NCBI GenBank assembly: GCA_944359735.1
Contig: CALVTA010000034.1
Location: 1 to 13,525, forward strand
Origin: an uncultured Bacilli bacterium
GTDB lineage: Bacteria; Bacillota_I; Bacilli_A; RF39; UBA660
Direction of reading: 5' to 3'
Length of the DNA: 13,525 nt
The notes below the pieces were generated by a model. It saw nothing but the letters and a program-made list of their open reading frames with translations, was not told the DNA's origin and ran no database searches. Both the position numbers and the translations under genes were made by a program. Below are positions 1-7,722 of the stretch, in pieces; the first letter of the stretch is position 1, and each line of letters opens with the position of its first letter.

Positions 1-26
1 CTCAAGGAGCATATTATACCATTTAC

Positions 27-72
27 TGACATTTTCAGAAAATGATATAACATGACATTATCACAAAATGAT
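27..72. repeat. Two 20-base direct repeats upstream of the first gene
   Basis: Positions 27-46 and 53-72 read TGACATTTTCAGAAAATGAT and TGACATTATCACAAAATGAT, matching at 18 of 20 bases and repeating every 26 bases. Inside the first copy, CATTTTC and GAAAATG form a 7-base inverted repeat around one A (30-44). The repeats end about 20 bases before the -35 box of the promoter at 94-122. That position suits a pair of binding sites for a regulator, but the regulator is unknown. The repetition is seen directly; the operator role is inferred. Confidence 0.6.
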
Positions 73-93
73 TACAGCTTTTTTATTTTATTC

Positions 94-122
94 TTGATAT
101 TTATAAATAATTGTAGTAATAT
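94..122 (+). promoter_or_regulatory. Sigma-A-like promoter for the 144-923 gene
   Basis: TTGATA (94-99) and TAATAT (117-122) are separated by 17 bases. The start codon of the next gene lies about 20 bases downstream, so the leader is short. The two direct repeats at 27-72 lie just upstream. Confidence 0.65.
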
Positions 123-143
123 ATATAACTGCGAGGAGGCATT

Positions 144-923
144 ATGAAAGTAATTAGAAGTGAGAACAAAGGGGATCCTAATTATATAAAAGGATTTAAA
201 ACGACTAAAGAACAAAACTACAAACGCATGGAGAATGGTGAAGAAATAGAAATAATAAATATGAGAGAACTACCTGAAAGGATAGTTATATATACGGCTG
301 ACGGTGCTCATGCGAAATGTGATAACATCTCCACAAATAGAGTAGCGTTATTGAAACAAATGTACGAACAATTTGTTCAAAATTATAAAGAACTTCCAAA
401 ACTAAAGGCTAAAAGATTTTTCCTAAAAACAATTACCTTTATTTTATCTGTAGCTATTCCTGTTGTAACTGTTCTTATTAATAGAATGCTTGTACCCGTT
501 AGCATGACAGGTGTTTTTGCGGCGAGCGCTAGTGTTTTAACTGTCGTGGGTTTTGGGGGAGCTAAAGTTAAGAAAATTTCTAATAAGATAGAAGATGTAA
601 AAAAATATAAATATTATAATGATAATTCGGAAGTATTAAAGAAATTTAACCTTGGTAATCCCAATCATTTAATAAATGTGGATGGTAAATATATAGCACA
701 AATTAAAAGTATAGTCAAACAAATGCCAGATGATAGGAGCGAAAAAGAAACAATTTTTAATATGAATAGTATTTCTGATATTCCACTTAATGTTTTAATA
801 GACTTAGTTAATAATATTGAAAGGCTTGATTGTTTGGGGGTAACTTATAGTCCTAATAAACCAAATAAAACAGGAGAAGAAAGACAAGCAAAAGTAAAAA
901 CATATGATTTAAAAAATCAATAA
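144..923 (+). CDS. Small membrane protein of unknown function, 259 aa
   Basis: I do not recognise this family. The ATG is preceded by a strong GAGGAGG ribosome binding site 6 bases upstream. The protein has a charged N-terminal part (about 1-90), then two likely membrane segments (about 93-113, rich in I/V/L/F, and about 117-138, containing GVFAASASVLTVVGFGG), then a polar, lysine-rich C-terminal part (about 140-259). There is no signal peptide and no catalytic motif I can identify. The hairpin pair, with long soluble tails on both sides, fits a membrane-anchored protein with two cytoplasmic domains. It is a single-gene transcription unit with its own promoter and terminator. Its sequence looks a little less AT-extreme than the addAB genes that follow (for example around 515-560), a weak hint of separate origin. 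Confidence is high that it is a gene, low for any role. Confidence 0.85.
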   Translation: MKVIRSENKGDPNYIKGFKTTKEQNYKRMENGEEIEIINMRELPERIVIYTADGAHAKCDNISTNRVALLKQMYEQFVQNYKELPKLKAKRFFLKTITFILSVAIPVVTVLINRMLVPVSMTGVFAASASVLTVVGFGGAKVKKISNKIEDVKKYKYYNDNSEVLKKFNLGNPNHLINVDGKYIAQIKSIVKQMPDDRSEKETIFNMNSISDIPLNVLIDLVNNIERLDCLGVTYSPNKPNKTGEERQAKVKTYDLKNQ

Positions 924-936
924 AATGTGGATTTTT

Positions 937-977
937 ATAAAAGAGTAAATTTCAACTTTGAATATTTACTCTTTTAT
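937..977. terminator. Intrinsic terminator hairpin, possibly bidirectional
   Basis: ATAAAAGAGTAAAT (937-950) and ATTTACTCTTTTAT (964-977) form a perfect 14-bp stem. The loop contains TTC/GAA, which can extend the pairing. T-rich sequence lies at both outer edges, so it could stop transcription in either direction. It separates the 144-923 gene from the addBA operon. Confidence 0.75.
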
Positions 978-1031
978 ATTTACTTAATAACTTCTCATTA
1001 ACATATCTTATAAATATATTTTCCCTAAATC

Positions 1032-1060
1032 TTTTCAAATCAAATAAAAAATACTATAAT
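1032..1060 (+). promoter_or_regulatory. Promoter for the addBA operon
   Basis: A consensus TATAAT lies at 1055-1060, with TTTTCA (1032-1037, four of six consensus bases) 17 bases upstream. The addB start codon is about 40 bases further on. The -10 box is convincing; the -35 box is weak. Confidence 0.55.
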
Positions 1061-1098
1061 TAAAATAGTAAGAAGAATAACTAGAGATGAGGTCGCTT

Positions 1099-3387
1099 AT
1101 GAGATTTGAATTTACCGATAATGCTATTTATATAGTACCTGATAAACTGAAACTAAAATTACTTAACTATCTTTCTAAAAACAAAACTATATATAATATT
1201 ACCTTTATGAATTTAGAAGAAGTAGAAAGACATTATTTTTTTGAAGTTAAAGAAGAGGCTTTACTTTATTTACTTGATAAGACTAACGAGAACTTGGATA
1301 TCTTAAGATCAATGTTAAATAATTTATATAAAATAGATCTTACTAAAAATTATAAAGAAACTAAATTAAAAAAACTTAAAGAACTATATATTGATCTAAA
1401 AAATAAAAATTATTTGATCTTTGATATAGGGTTTAAAGATTATTTAAAGACTAAAAAAATTTATATATTAGGATATGGAATATTAAATAATTATCAAAAA
1501 CAAATGTTAGATGATATAAAAGCAAAAACAATAGAAATAAATAATAACTTAAATATAAACTACGTCTATAAATATCACACTTTAAAAGAAGAATTAATCG
1601 CTACTGCTCTAAAAATAAGAGAATTAAATAGGCAAGGTATTAGTTATAATAAAATTTTTTTAGCAAATATTGATAATAGTTATAATTATCTTCTTAGGGT
1701 TATTTTTAAAATGTTTGATATCCCTTTAACTTACAATAATAATCATCCATTAATTTCTCTTGTTAGCATTAAAGAATACTTAAAATATAAAGATATTAAT
1801 AGGATTAAAGATATTAATTTAAAAGCTAAAATTATGAAAATAGAAGAAGATTTAACCTATGCTAAAGATAGTAAATATTATGATATCTTATTAAAAGAAA
1901 AGTTGAAAAAAACAAACTTAGAGACAGAAGAATTGAATGAATCTGTAAAAGTTATTAATGAAGCATTAGAAATACCTTATTTGATTAGCGATGACGAATA
2001 TTTATTAATTTTAGGATTTAATCAAAATTATTTACCTAAAATTTACAAAGATGAAGATTATTTAAGTGATAATTTAAAAGACAAATGTAATTTAAATACT
2101 TCTTTTATTATGAATAAATTAAGTAAAAAAAATCTAATTAAAGTATTAGGAACAATCAAAAACATTACCATCTCTTATAAGTTGGCTTCTTTAACTAGTG
2201 AATATGCTAAATCAAGTCTATTAAATGAACTAAATATAAAAGAAATAGAAGAAATTAATTATAATTATAATTACAGTCAAAAGTTTAATAATTACAGAAT
2301 CAGCAGTGTTTTAGATAACTATTATAAATTTCACCAAGAAGATAAAGACTTTACTTATTTAACAGAAAATATAGATAGTAGTTTTTATACTAGTTTTAAT
2401 CATAAATTTAAAGGTATTGATAGGGAAATAACACCGTATAGTTTATCTTATTCTAGTATAGATGATCTTGCTAAATGTCCTTTTAAATACTACTTAAAAT
2501 ATATTTTAAAATTAGACTCCTTTGATGAAAACTTTAATACTAAAATAGGAAATATTTTTCATAGTGTTTTAAAAGATAGTTACAATGAAAATTTTGACTT
2601 TGAAAAATCATTTTCTAATGCTTTATCTAGTATAACCTTAGATAGTAAAGAATGTTTCTTATTAGAAAGATTAAAAAAAGAATTAAAATTCATTATAGAT
2701 ACTAATAAAGAGACAGAGAAAAGATGTTTTTTAACTGACTTTTTAGGAGAAAAAAAATTAGAAATATCTCTTAATAATCATACAACTTTAAAAGGCTTCA
2801 TTGATAAGATATTATTTAAATCATTTCATAATAAAACTTATTATGCTATTTTTGATTATAAGACGGGAAATGCTACTTTAAACATAGATTATTTAGAGGA
2901 GGGATTATATTTACAACTTCCATTATATATTTATCTAATTAATAAAAAAAACTTATTTTCTAATCCCACTTTTGTAGGCTTTTTTTATCAATATTTATTA
3001 CAAAAATCCAAAGATGAATTAGAAAAAAAGAAAAACCTTCGACTTGTTGGTTATACAACTGATGACAAAGTTATTCTTTCTTATTTAGATGAAGATTATG
3101 AGACTAATAGTTTTGTCAAAGGACTAGGGCTTACTAAAACTGGTGAACTTAAAGCCAGTAGTAAAGTTTTAACAGATGATGAAGTTCTAAATATTATTAA
3201 AAGTATTGATATTGCTTTAAATAAAGCCATTAAAATAATTGATAATAACGCTTTTGCTATTTCTCCTAAAATTATTAATAATAAAAATATTTCATGTGAA
3301 TATTGTCAATTTAAAGAAATATGTTTTGTAGATCCAAGTGATTATATTTATCTAAAAAAGAAAGATGGTGAGGAAGATAATGCCTAA
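1099..3387 (+). CDS. addB: AddB-like subunit of a helicase-nuclease (Fe-S PD-(D/E)XK nuclease)
   Basis: This is the likely AddB/RexB partner of the downstream AddA. AddAB unwinds and resects double-strand DNA ends and loads recombinase for repair. The C-terminal half (about 446-762) holds the nuclease domain: GNIFHS (His488), GFID (Asp569), FDYKTG (Asp586, Lys588) and LQLPLYIYL (Gln606). Four cysteines match the AddB iron-sulfur staple: Cys460 in CPFKYY, and Cys733, Cys736 and Cys742 in CX2CX5C. The N-terminal 440 residues show no Walker A motif, as expected if this half is an inactive helicase fold. At 762 aa it is much shorter than Bacillus AddB (about 1,160 aa). I chose the ATG at 1099 because GATGAGG sits 6 bases before it; an in-frame ATG at 1087 has no comparable site. 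The gene overlaps addA by 8 bases. Confidence 0.88.
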   Translation: MRFEFTDNAIYIVPDKLKLKLLNYLSKNKTIYNITFMNLEEVERHYFFEVKEEALLYLLDKTNENLDILRSMLNNLYKIDLTKNYKETKLKKLKELYIDLKNKNYLIFDIGFKDYLKTKKIYILGYGILNNYQKQMLDDIKAKTIEINNNLNINYVYKYHTLKEELIATALKIRELNRQGISYNKIFLANIDNSYNYLLRVIFKMFDIPLTYNNNHPLISLVSIKEYLKYKDINRIKDINLKAKIMKIEEDLTYAKDSKYYDILLKEKLKKTNLETEELNESVKVINEALEIPYLISDDEYLLILGFNQNYLPKIYKDEDYLSDNLKDKCNLNTSFIMNKLSKKNLIKVLGTIKNITISYKLASLTSEYAKSSLLNELNIKEIEEINYNYNYSQKFNNYRISSVLDNYYKFHQEDKDFTYLTENIDSSFYTSFNHKFKGIDREITPYSLSYSSIDDLAKCPFKYYLKYILKLDSFDENFNTKIGNIFHSVLKDSYNENFDFEKSFSNALSSITLDSKECFLLERLKKELKFIIDTNKETEKRCFLTDFLGEKKLEISLNNHTTLKGFIDKILFKSFHNKTYYAIFDYKTGNATLNIDYLEEGLYLQLPLYIYLINKKNLFSNPTFVGFFYQYLLQKSKDELEKKKNLRLVGYTTDDKVILSYLDEDYETNSFVKGLGLTKTGELKASSKVLTDDEVLNIIKSIDIALNKAIKIIDNNAFAISPKIINNKNISCEYCQFKEICFVDPSDYIYLKKKDGEEDNA

Positions 3388-6300
3388 GTTTACTGAAGAA
3401 CAACAATATGCGATCCGTACTGAAGGTAGTAATATTTTAGTTAGTGCTGGAGCAGGATCTGGAAAAACTGCAGTTTTAACTGAAAGAGTTTTAAGAAAAA
3501 TAAAAGAAGGTACTCATATTAATGAACTATTAATTCTAACATTTACTAACAAAGCAGCTTTAGAAATGAAAGAGAGAATTAGAAAGAAGCTAAAAGATAA
3601 TGGAATTTTAGAAGAATTAGATCTACTAGATAGCAGTTATATTACTACTTTTGATGCCTATTCTCTTGCTATAGTTAAAAAATATGCAGATATTATACAT
3701 CTATCTAACAATATCAGTATTACTGAATCTAGTATTTTAGAAATTGCTAAAAAAAGAATATTAGATGAGATTTTTTTAGAGTATTACGAAAAAAAACCTT
3801 CTGCTTTTACTAATTTAATCACTAACTTTTGTTTAAAAGACGACGATAGCTTAAAGAAAAAAATAATTGAGCTTAATAATACTCTAGATTTAAAATTAGA
3901 TAAAGAAAAATTTATCGAAACTTATCTTGATAATTATTATAATAAAGATATTATTTCTGAATATATAAGTAATTACTTAGAATTTTTGAATGCAAAAAAA
4001 TTAGAAATTATTAACCTATATGAAAAAGTTAAAAGTCTAACCTCTGATAAATATTTAGAACAACTAGAAACACTTTTTATTCCTTTTCTAGAATCTAGTA
4101 ATTATAATGAATTAAAAATCAAACTACCAAATGGTCTTCCAAAGGTAAGAACCGGAGTAGATGCTACTTCTAAAGAAGTTAGAGATAGATTGACTAAACT
4201 GATAAAAGATTTTAAAGATTTGGTTATTTATAATGACTTAGATGAAATTAAAAATGATATTATTAAAACTAAAGATTATATTTCTATAATTTTAGAGTTA
4301 GTTAGAGAATTGAATAAAAGATTTAATATTTATAAAAAGAATAATAATTATTATACTTTTATGGATATTGAAAAACTTGCTATTAATCTAGTAAAAGACA
4401 ACATAGAGGTAAAAGAAGAAGTCAAAAACTCCTTTAAAGAAATATTAATTGATGAATATCAAGATACTAATGATATTCAAGAAACATTTATCAATTTAAT
4501 TGCTAACAATAATGTTTACATGGTTGGTGACATTAAACAATCAATTTATCGGTTTCGTAATGCTAATCCAGATATTTTTAAAAACAAATATGATAATTAT
4601 AAAAAGGGTAATGGTGGGTTAGTAATTGATCTTACTAAAAATTTCAGAAGCAGAAAAGAAGTAATTGAAGATATAAATACTTTCTTTAGTCATATTATGG
4701 ATGATTATCTTGGTGGAGCTAATTATAATAATGGTCATGCTATGATATTTGGTAATACAATGTATGAGGAAAAAGCTAGAGTTAATAATAATAACTATTT
4801 AGAGATTTACACCTACGATGACAAAGATAAAGAATATGACAAATTAGAAAAAGAAGCATTTATAATTGCAAATGATATTAAAAAAAAGATAGATAGTAAT
4901 TATTTAATTTATGATAAAGATCTTGATGTTTTAAGAAAAATAGAATATAGAGATTTTGTTATTTTATTAGATCGAGCAACTGACTTTATTACTTATAAGC
5001 AAATATTTGAGTATTTACATCTACCTATTACTTTATATGAAGATGAAAAAACTAGTGGTAGTACTGATTTAGCACTTTTAAAAAACATATTTATAATAGC
5101 AAACTCTATTATAAATAATACCTATGATACAAAATTTAGATTAGCCTTTACCTCTATTGCAAGAAGTTTTATTTTTTCCTATACTGATAATGAAATTTAT
5201 AAATATTTAGAAAATAATAGTTTTAAAGAAAGTAGCGTATTTAAAATCTTTAGTGGGGTATTAAAAGACTATGAACAATTAACACCTGTCCTTTATCTAG
5301 AAAAAATCTTGGATTTAGTGGGATATGAAGATAAAATAAATTTTATAGGAAATGTAGATATTATGTCTAGTAGGATGGAGTACTTTTATAATTTAATCTC
5401 TAATTTAGAAAGAAGTAATTACACTATCTTAGATGTCAGTGATTATTTAGAAATAATTGCTAAAGAAAAATTAGAAATACGACTTGCTATTAGTAAAGAA
5501 GATAATAACAGTGTTAAAATTATGACTATTCATAAATCTAAAGGTTTAGAATATCCTATTTGTTATTTTGCAGGATTTTATAAAGACTTTAATAAAGATG
5601 AATATAAAAGCAATGTTTTGTTTGATAATACTTACGGAATTATCATTGATGAAGTAGAAAGCGGAAATAAATTAATTACTAAAACTTTGGCTTTAGAAAA
5701 ACTAAAAATAGAAGATATAAGTGAAAAGATTAGACTTTTATATGTAGCATTAACACGAGCTAGAGAAAAAATAATTATTATTATGCCAGATATTTGTAAT
5801 GATAAGGAATTAGAAAATTTAGTTAGTAACTATGAAAGACTAAATTATTCAAACTTTGAAAAAATGGTTTATAGTGTTTCTCCTTTATTTAGGAACAATA
5901 TAAAAAAAATAAATGATATTTCATATCTTTCAAAAGCATATTTAGAAGTAAAAAAAGTAAAGTCCAAAACTAATATCACTAAAAATAAGATAACTATTAT
6001 CCCTTCTATTTATGATAATAATATTATTGAAAAAGAAACATATCACAAAGAAAATATTAATCAGAAAAATCTTGATGAATTAGAATTATTAGAAAAAGGG
6101 CGCAATATACATACATTGTTTGAAAGAATTGATTTTAAAAATAATAGATTACCTTATATCGATAATGATTACTATAAAGTCAAAATTATTAACTTTCTTA
6201 ATAGTGATTTTATGAAAAAATATAAAAATTATAAAAAATACCAAGAATATGAATTTATTTATAATAATAGGAATAAAAAGCATCATGGTAAAATAGACTT

Positions 6301-6475
6301 ATTATTAGTAGGAGACAAAGAATCTATAATTATAGATTACAAATTAAAAAATACTAAAGATATGGCCTATATTGAACAGGTTAAAGGATATAAAGAGTTT
6401 ATAGAAAATAAATTAAACTTACCTACAAGCTGTTACTTATATTCCATTATTGATGAAATATTTATTAAAATTTGA
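3380..6475 (+). CDS. addA: AddA-like helicase-nuclease, UvrD/Rep superfamily
   Basis: This is the ATP-driven 3'-5' helicase and nuclease subunit of AddAB, acting on DNA ends in recombination repair. All superfamily 1A motifs are visible in the 1,031-aa product: Walker A SAGAGSGKT (22-30), motif Ia LILTFTNKAA (51-60), motif II DEYQD (358-362), motif III GDIKQSIYRFR (383-393), motif IV near LTKNFRSR (418-425), motif V TIHKSKGLEYP (716-726) and motif VI LLYVALTRAREK (786-797). The C-terminal nuclease has GRNIHTLFE (His911), GKID (Asp973), IDYKLK (Asp986, Lys988) and Gln1000. Bacillus AddA is about 1,230 aa, so this is a compact version. I chose the ATG at 3380 because GGTGAGGA lies at 3367-3374 with ideal spacing; an in-frame upstream start at 3365 lacks one. 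Translation is probably coupled to addB through the overlap. Confidence 0.94.
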   Translation: MPKFTEEQQYAIRTEGSNILVSAGAGSGKTAVLTERVLRKIKEGTHINELLILTFTNKAALEMKERIRKKLKDNGILEELDLLDSSYITTFDAYSLAIVKKYADIIHLSNNISITESSILEIAKKRILDEIFLEYYEKKPSAFTNLITNFCLKDDDSLKKKIIELNNTLDLKLDKEKFIETYLDNYYNKDIISEYISNYLEFLNAKKLEIINLYEKVKSLTSDKYLEQLETLFIPFLESSNYNELKIKLPNGLPKVRTGVDATSKEVRDRLTKLIKDFKDLVIYNDLDEIKNDIIKTKDYISIILELVRELNKRFNIYKKNNNYYTFMDIEKLAINLVKDNIEVKEEVKNSFKEILIDEYQDTNDIQETFINLIANNNVYMVGDIKQSIYRFRNANPDIFKNKYDNYKKGNGGLVIDLTKNFRSRKEVIEDINTFFSHIMDDYLGGANYNNGHAMIFGNTMYEEKARVNNNNYLEIYTYDDKDKEYDKLEKEAFIIANDIKKKIDSNYLIYDKDLDVLRKIEYRDFVILLDRATDFITYKQIFEYLHLPITLYEDEKTSGSTDLALLKNIFIIANSIINNTYDTKFRLAFTSIARSFIFSYTDNEIYKYLENNSFKESSVFKIFSGVLKDYEQLTPVLYLEKILDLVGYEDKINFIGNVDIMSSRMEYFYNLISNLERSNYTILDVSDYLEIIAKEKLEIRLAISKEDNNSVKIMTIHKSKGLEYPICYFAGFYKDFNKDEYKSNVLFDNTYGIIIDEVESGNKLITKTLALEKLKIEDISEKIRLLYVALTRAREKIIIIMPDICNDKELENLVSNYERLNYSNFEKMVYSVSPLFRNNIKKINDISYLSKAYLEVKKVKSKTNITKNKITIIPSIYDNNIIEKETYHKENINQKNLDELELLEKGRNIHTLFERIDFKNNRLPYIDNDYYKVKIINFLNSDFMKKYKNYKKYQEYEFIYNNRNKKHHGKIDLLLVGDKESIIIDYKLKNTKDMAYIEQVKGYKEFIENKLNLPTSCYLYSIIDEIFIKI

Positions 6476-6500
6476 CAAATTCCTTCTTTTGTAGTATAAT
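6472..6500 (+). promoter_or_regulatory. Consensus promoter overlapping the addA stop codon
   Basis: Perfect TTGACA (6472-6477) and perfect TATAAT (6495-6500) are spaced 17 bases apart. The -35 box contains the addA TGA stop (6473-6475). This should be a strong promoter for the 139-aa gene. No terminator separates addA from it, so addA readthrough is also possible. Confidence 0.9.
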
Positions 6501-6548
6501 ACAGTCAACTTCAAGATATAGGGGTTGAAAATAAAGGGGGTTATATAT

Positions 6549-6968
6549 ATGGAGAAGAGTTTTATTTTTGAATATTTAGATGAAAATGATTTTAGGAAAA
6601 GAGAGCGTTCTGTAAGAAAATACAACATGTTAGCGTATAAGAAATTGACTTTTGAATATTATCCAGAACTTAGAAAAGGACATTTTTTAGGAGAAATAGT
6701 TAGCAAAGATGATAAGGCAGGTACAGTTAACTATGAACTTAAGTTACCTACTGATGAGTTATTTGCTAAGGTCCATGGAGAAATTAGAATTCATTATACT
6801 GTATATCCTGATAAAAGAGTTATACTTTTAACTAATATAACACCAGAAGGTATTTTGAATGAAGGGCATATGGCTGAACTTTCAACTTATAAAGGTGTAA
6901 TGATTTCTAAATCTAATCCAGAAAAAGATGTATTTAAAATTAATCTTTTAAATATGCTTAATAAGTAG
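6549..6968 (+). CDS. Hypothetical soluble protein, 139 aa
   Basis: I do not recognise the family. The ATG at 6549 is chosen because AAAGGGGG (6533-6540) lies 8 bases upstream; a TTG at 6525 would fall upstream of that site. The protein starts MEKSFIFEYLDENDF and has no membrane segment, signal peptide or cysteine cluster. Alternating hydrophobic and charged residues around 75-110 (for example GEIRIHYTVYPDKRVILLTNI) suggest a beta-rich middle. It has a consensus promoter and its own terminator, so it is a well-expressed single-gene unit between a repair operon and tRNA genes. This setting looks like stable chromosomal housekeeping DNA rather than accessory DNA. No function is proposed. Confidence 0.85.
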   Translation: MEKSFIFEYLDENDFRKRERSVRKYNMLAYKKLTFEYYPELRKGHFLGEIVSKDDKAGTVNYELKLPTDELFAKVHGEIRIHYTVYPDKRVILLTNITPEGILNEGHMAELSTYKGVMISKSNPEKDVFKINLLNMLNK

Positions 6969-6990
6969 CCCACTAGTTGGCTATTTTTTT
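6966..6990 (+). terminator. Terminator after the 139-aa gene
   Basis: TAGCC (6966-6970) pairs with GGCTA (6979-6983), followed by seven T (6984-6990). The hairpin begins within the TAG stop codon of the gene. Confidence 0.75.
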
Positions 6991-7001
6991 CTTAAAAATG
7001 C

Positions 7002-7030
7002 TTGCACAACTTTAAAAATTATGCTACTAT
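7002..7030 (+). promoter_or_regulatory. Extended -10 promoter for the tRNA pair
   Basis: TTGCAC (7002-7007) and TACTAT (7025-7030) are 17 bases apart. TGC directly before the -10 box gives an extended -10. The first tRNA starts 20 bases downstream. Confidence 0.75.
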
Positions 7031-7050
7031 TAAATAGCAGTAGCAATTAT

Positions 7051-7127
7051 GGACCCTTAGCTCAGTTGGTTAGAGCATCCGGCTCATAACCGGACGGTCG
7101 ATGGTTCGAGTCCATCAGGGTCCACCA
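7051..7127 (+). tRNA. tRNA with CAT anticodon, probably tRNA-Ile2 (lysidine type)
   Basis: A full cloverleaf is visible: acceptor GGACCCT/AGGGTCC, D arm GCTCAGTTGGTTAGAGC, anticodon stem TCCGG/CCGGA around loop CTCATAA (anticodon CAT at 7085-7087), T arm GATGG-TTCGAGT-CCATC, and an encoded CCA end. The G1-C72 pair argues against initiator tRNA-fMet. C4-G69 and C5-G68 in the acceptor stem are features recognised by TilS in tRNA-Ile2. The body also closely resembles mollicute tRNA-Ile(LAU) as I remember it. Elongator tRNA-Met is the alternative. If it is Ile2, the C of the anticodon is converted to lysidine so that it reads AUA, a codon common in this AT-rich genome. Confidence 0.95.
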
Positions 7128-7135
7128 TTATCATT

Positions 7136-7219
7136 GCGGGTATGGCGGAATTGGCAGACGCGCTAGACTTAGGATCTAGTGTCTTAGACGTGCAGGTTCA
7201 ACTCCTGTTACCCGCACCA
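7136..7219 (+). tRNA. tRNA-Leu (TAG anticodon)
   Basis: This is an 84-base class II tRNA. The acceptor is GCGGGTA/TACCCGC. The anticodon stem CTAGA/TCTAG closes loop CTTAGGA, with anticodon TAG at 7170-7172. A long variable arm (about 7180-7190) and the T-loop TTCAACT follow, and CCA is encoded. It lies 8 bases after the preceding tRNA, so the two are co-transcribed. It reads CUA and other CUN codons. Confidence 0.95.
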
Positions 7220-7230
7220 TTGGGAAATCT

Positions 7231-7254
7231 GTCCAGACTTTTAAAGTTTTGGAC
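7231..7254 (+). other. Hairpin just after tRNA-Leu
   Basis: GTCCA (7231-7235) pairs with TGGAC (7250-7254) around an inner ACTT/AAGT stem. There is no T tract, so it is more likely a 3'-processing or stability element of the tRNA precursor than the terminator itself. Confidence 0.4.
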
Positions 7255-7267
7255 TTAATATAGAAAA

Positions 7268-7299
7268 TATCAATTTCTAAAAGAAGTTGGTATTTTTTT
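7268..7299 (+). terminator. Intrinsic terminator of the tRNA operon
   Basis: An 11-bp stem pairs 7268-7278 with 7282-7292, including two G-T pairs, around an AAA loop. Seven T follow (7293-7299). The ribosome binding site of the next gene begins about 10 bases later. Confidence 0.85.
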
Positions 7300-7618
7300 G
7301 TTGTTAAGAAAGGACAGGTTTAAATGATTAATATTATTAAGAAAGAATTAGAGTTTGATGATGAATTAAAAAAGAAGATAGAATTTATATGTGGGTTTTG
7401 TAATACTACTCCAAAAATAATAAATGGTAATATAAGAAAAATAGATAGAACTAATTTATCATATATTGAACCACATAGAATAATTATTAAAGGTATTACT
7501 TTTTTAGCCTTTAATTACTCAAAAACTATATATGTAGGTAATTTATCAAACAAACTTGAAATAAACGAATTAGAGTCATTTATAAAAGAGTTAAACTAAT
7601 ATTTATATACCAACTTCT
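7282..7618. repeat. 12-base inverted repeat flanking the 91-aa gene
   Basis: AGAAGTTGGTAT (7282-7293, the 3' arm of the tRNA terminator) and ATACCAACTTCT (7607-7618) are exact reverse complements. They enclose the 91-aa gene. The downstream copy has no T tract of its own and pairs better with the upstream arm than the terminator's own wobble-containing 5' arm does. Confidence 0.5.
7324..7599 (+). CDS. Hypothetical small protein, 91 aa
   Basis: I do not recognise this protein. The ATG follows AAAGGA (7309-7314) with 9-base spacing. The product has no membrane segment. Two cysteines lie close together in ICGFCN (about 23-26), and a central hydrophobic stretch (IIIKGITFLAFNYS, about 53-66) is probably a buried beta strand. 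No separate promoter is evident between the tRNA terminator and the ORF, so it may be expressed by terminator readthrough or from a weak promoter. It is the last gene before the mobile element. It could be the chromosomal gene at the integration site or a passenger. Its C-terminus looks natural (ending KELN), not truncated. Confidence 0.65.
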   Translation: MINIIKKELEFDDELKKKIEFICGFCNTTPKIINGNIRKIDRTNLSYIEPHRIIIKGITFLAFNYSKTIYVGNLSNKLEINELESFIKELN

Positions 7619-7649
7619 TAAAAGATACTACTATTCCCTAATCGGGGAA

Positions 7650-7677
7650 TTGACAAATCTATAAAAAGTGATATTAT
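7650..7677 (+). promoter_or_regulatory. Promoter of the recombinase leader
   Basis: TTGACA (7650-7655) and TATTAT (7672-7677) are spaced 16 bases apart, with TGA before the -10 box giving an extended -10. A small palindrome, ATTCCC/GGGAAT (7633-7650), touches the -35 box. It could be an operator or part of the attachment site. Transcripts would begin near 7684 and run into the leader peptide. Confidence 0.75.
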
Positions 7678-7722
7678 AAATAACCAATGAAAGAGGTATA
7701 CTCTAGAAATGGAGGTACATCT

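Noticed and set aside
1087..1098. Upstream ATG for addB at 1087
   Set aside because: The good ribosome binding site lies after this ATG (1086-1092) and serves the ATG at 1099.
6473..6499. Reading TGA as tryptophan, as in mycoplasmas
   Set aside because: Tryptophan is encoded by TGG in the genes of the window, no TGA interrupts any gene, and addA and the relaxase both end cleanly at TGA.
6525..6548. TTG start for the 139-aa gene
   Set aside because: It lies upstream of the AAAGGGGG site, which is ideally spaced for ATG 6549, and has no site of its own beyond a few G.
6437..6628. 63-codon frame on the minus strand
   Set aside because: It overlaps the end of addA, the consensus promoter at 6472-6500 and the start of the 139-aa gene, and has no recognisable features. 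It is a chance frame.
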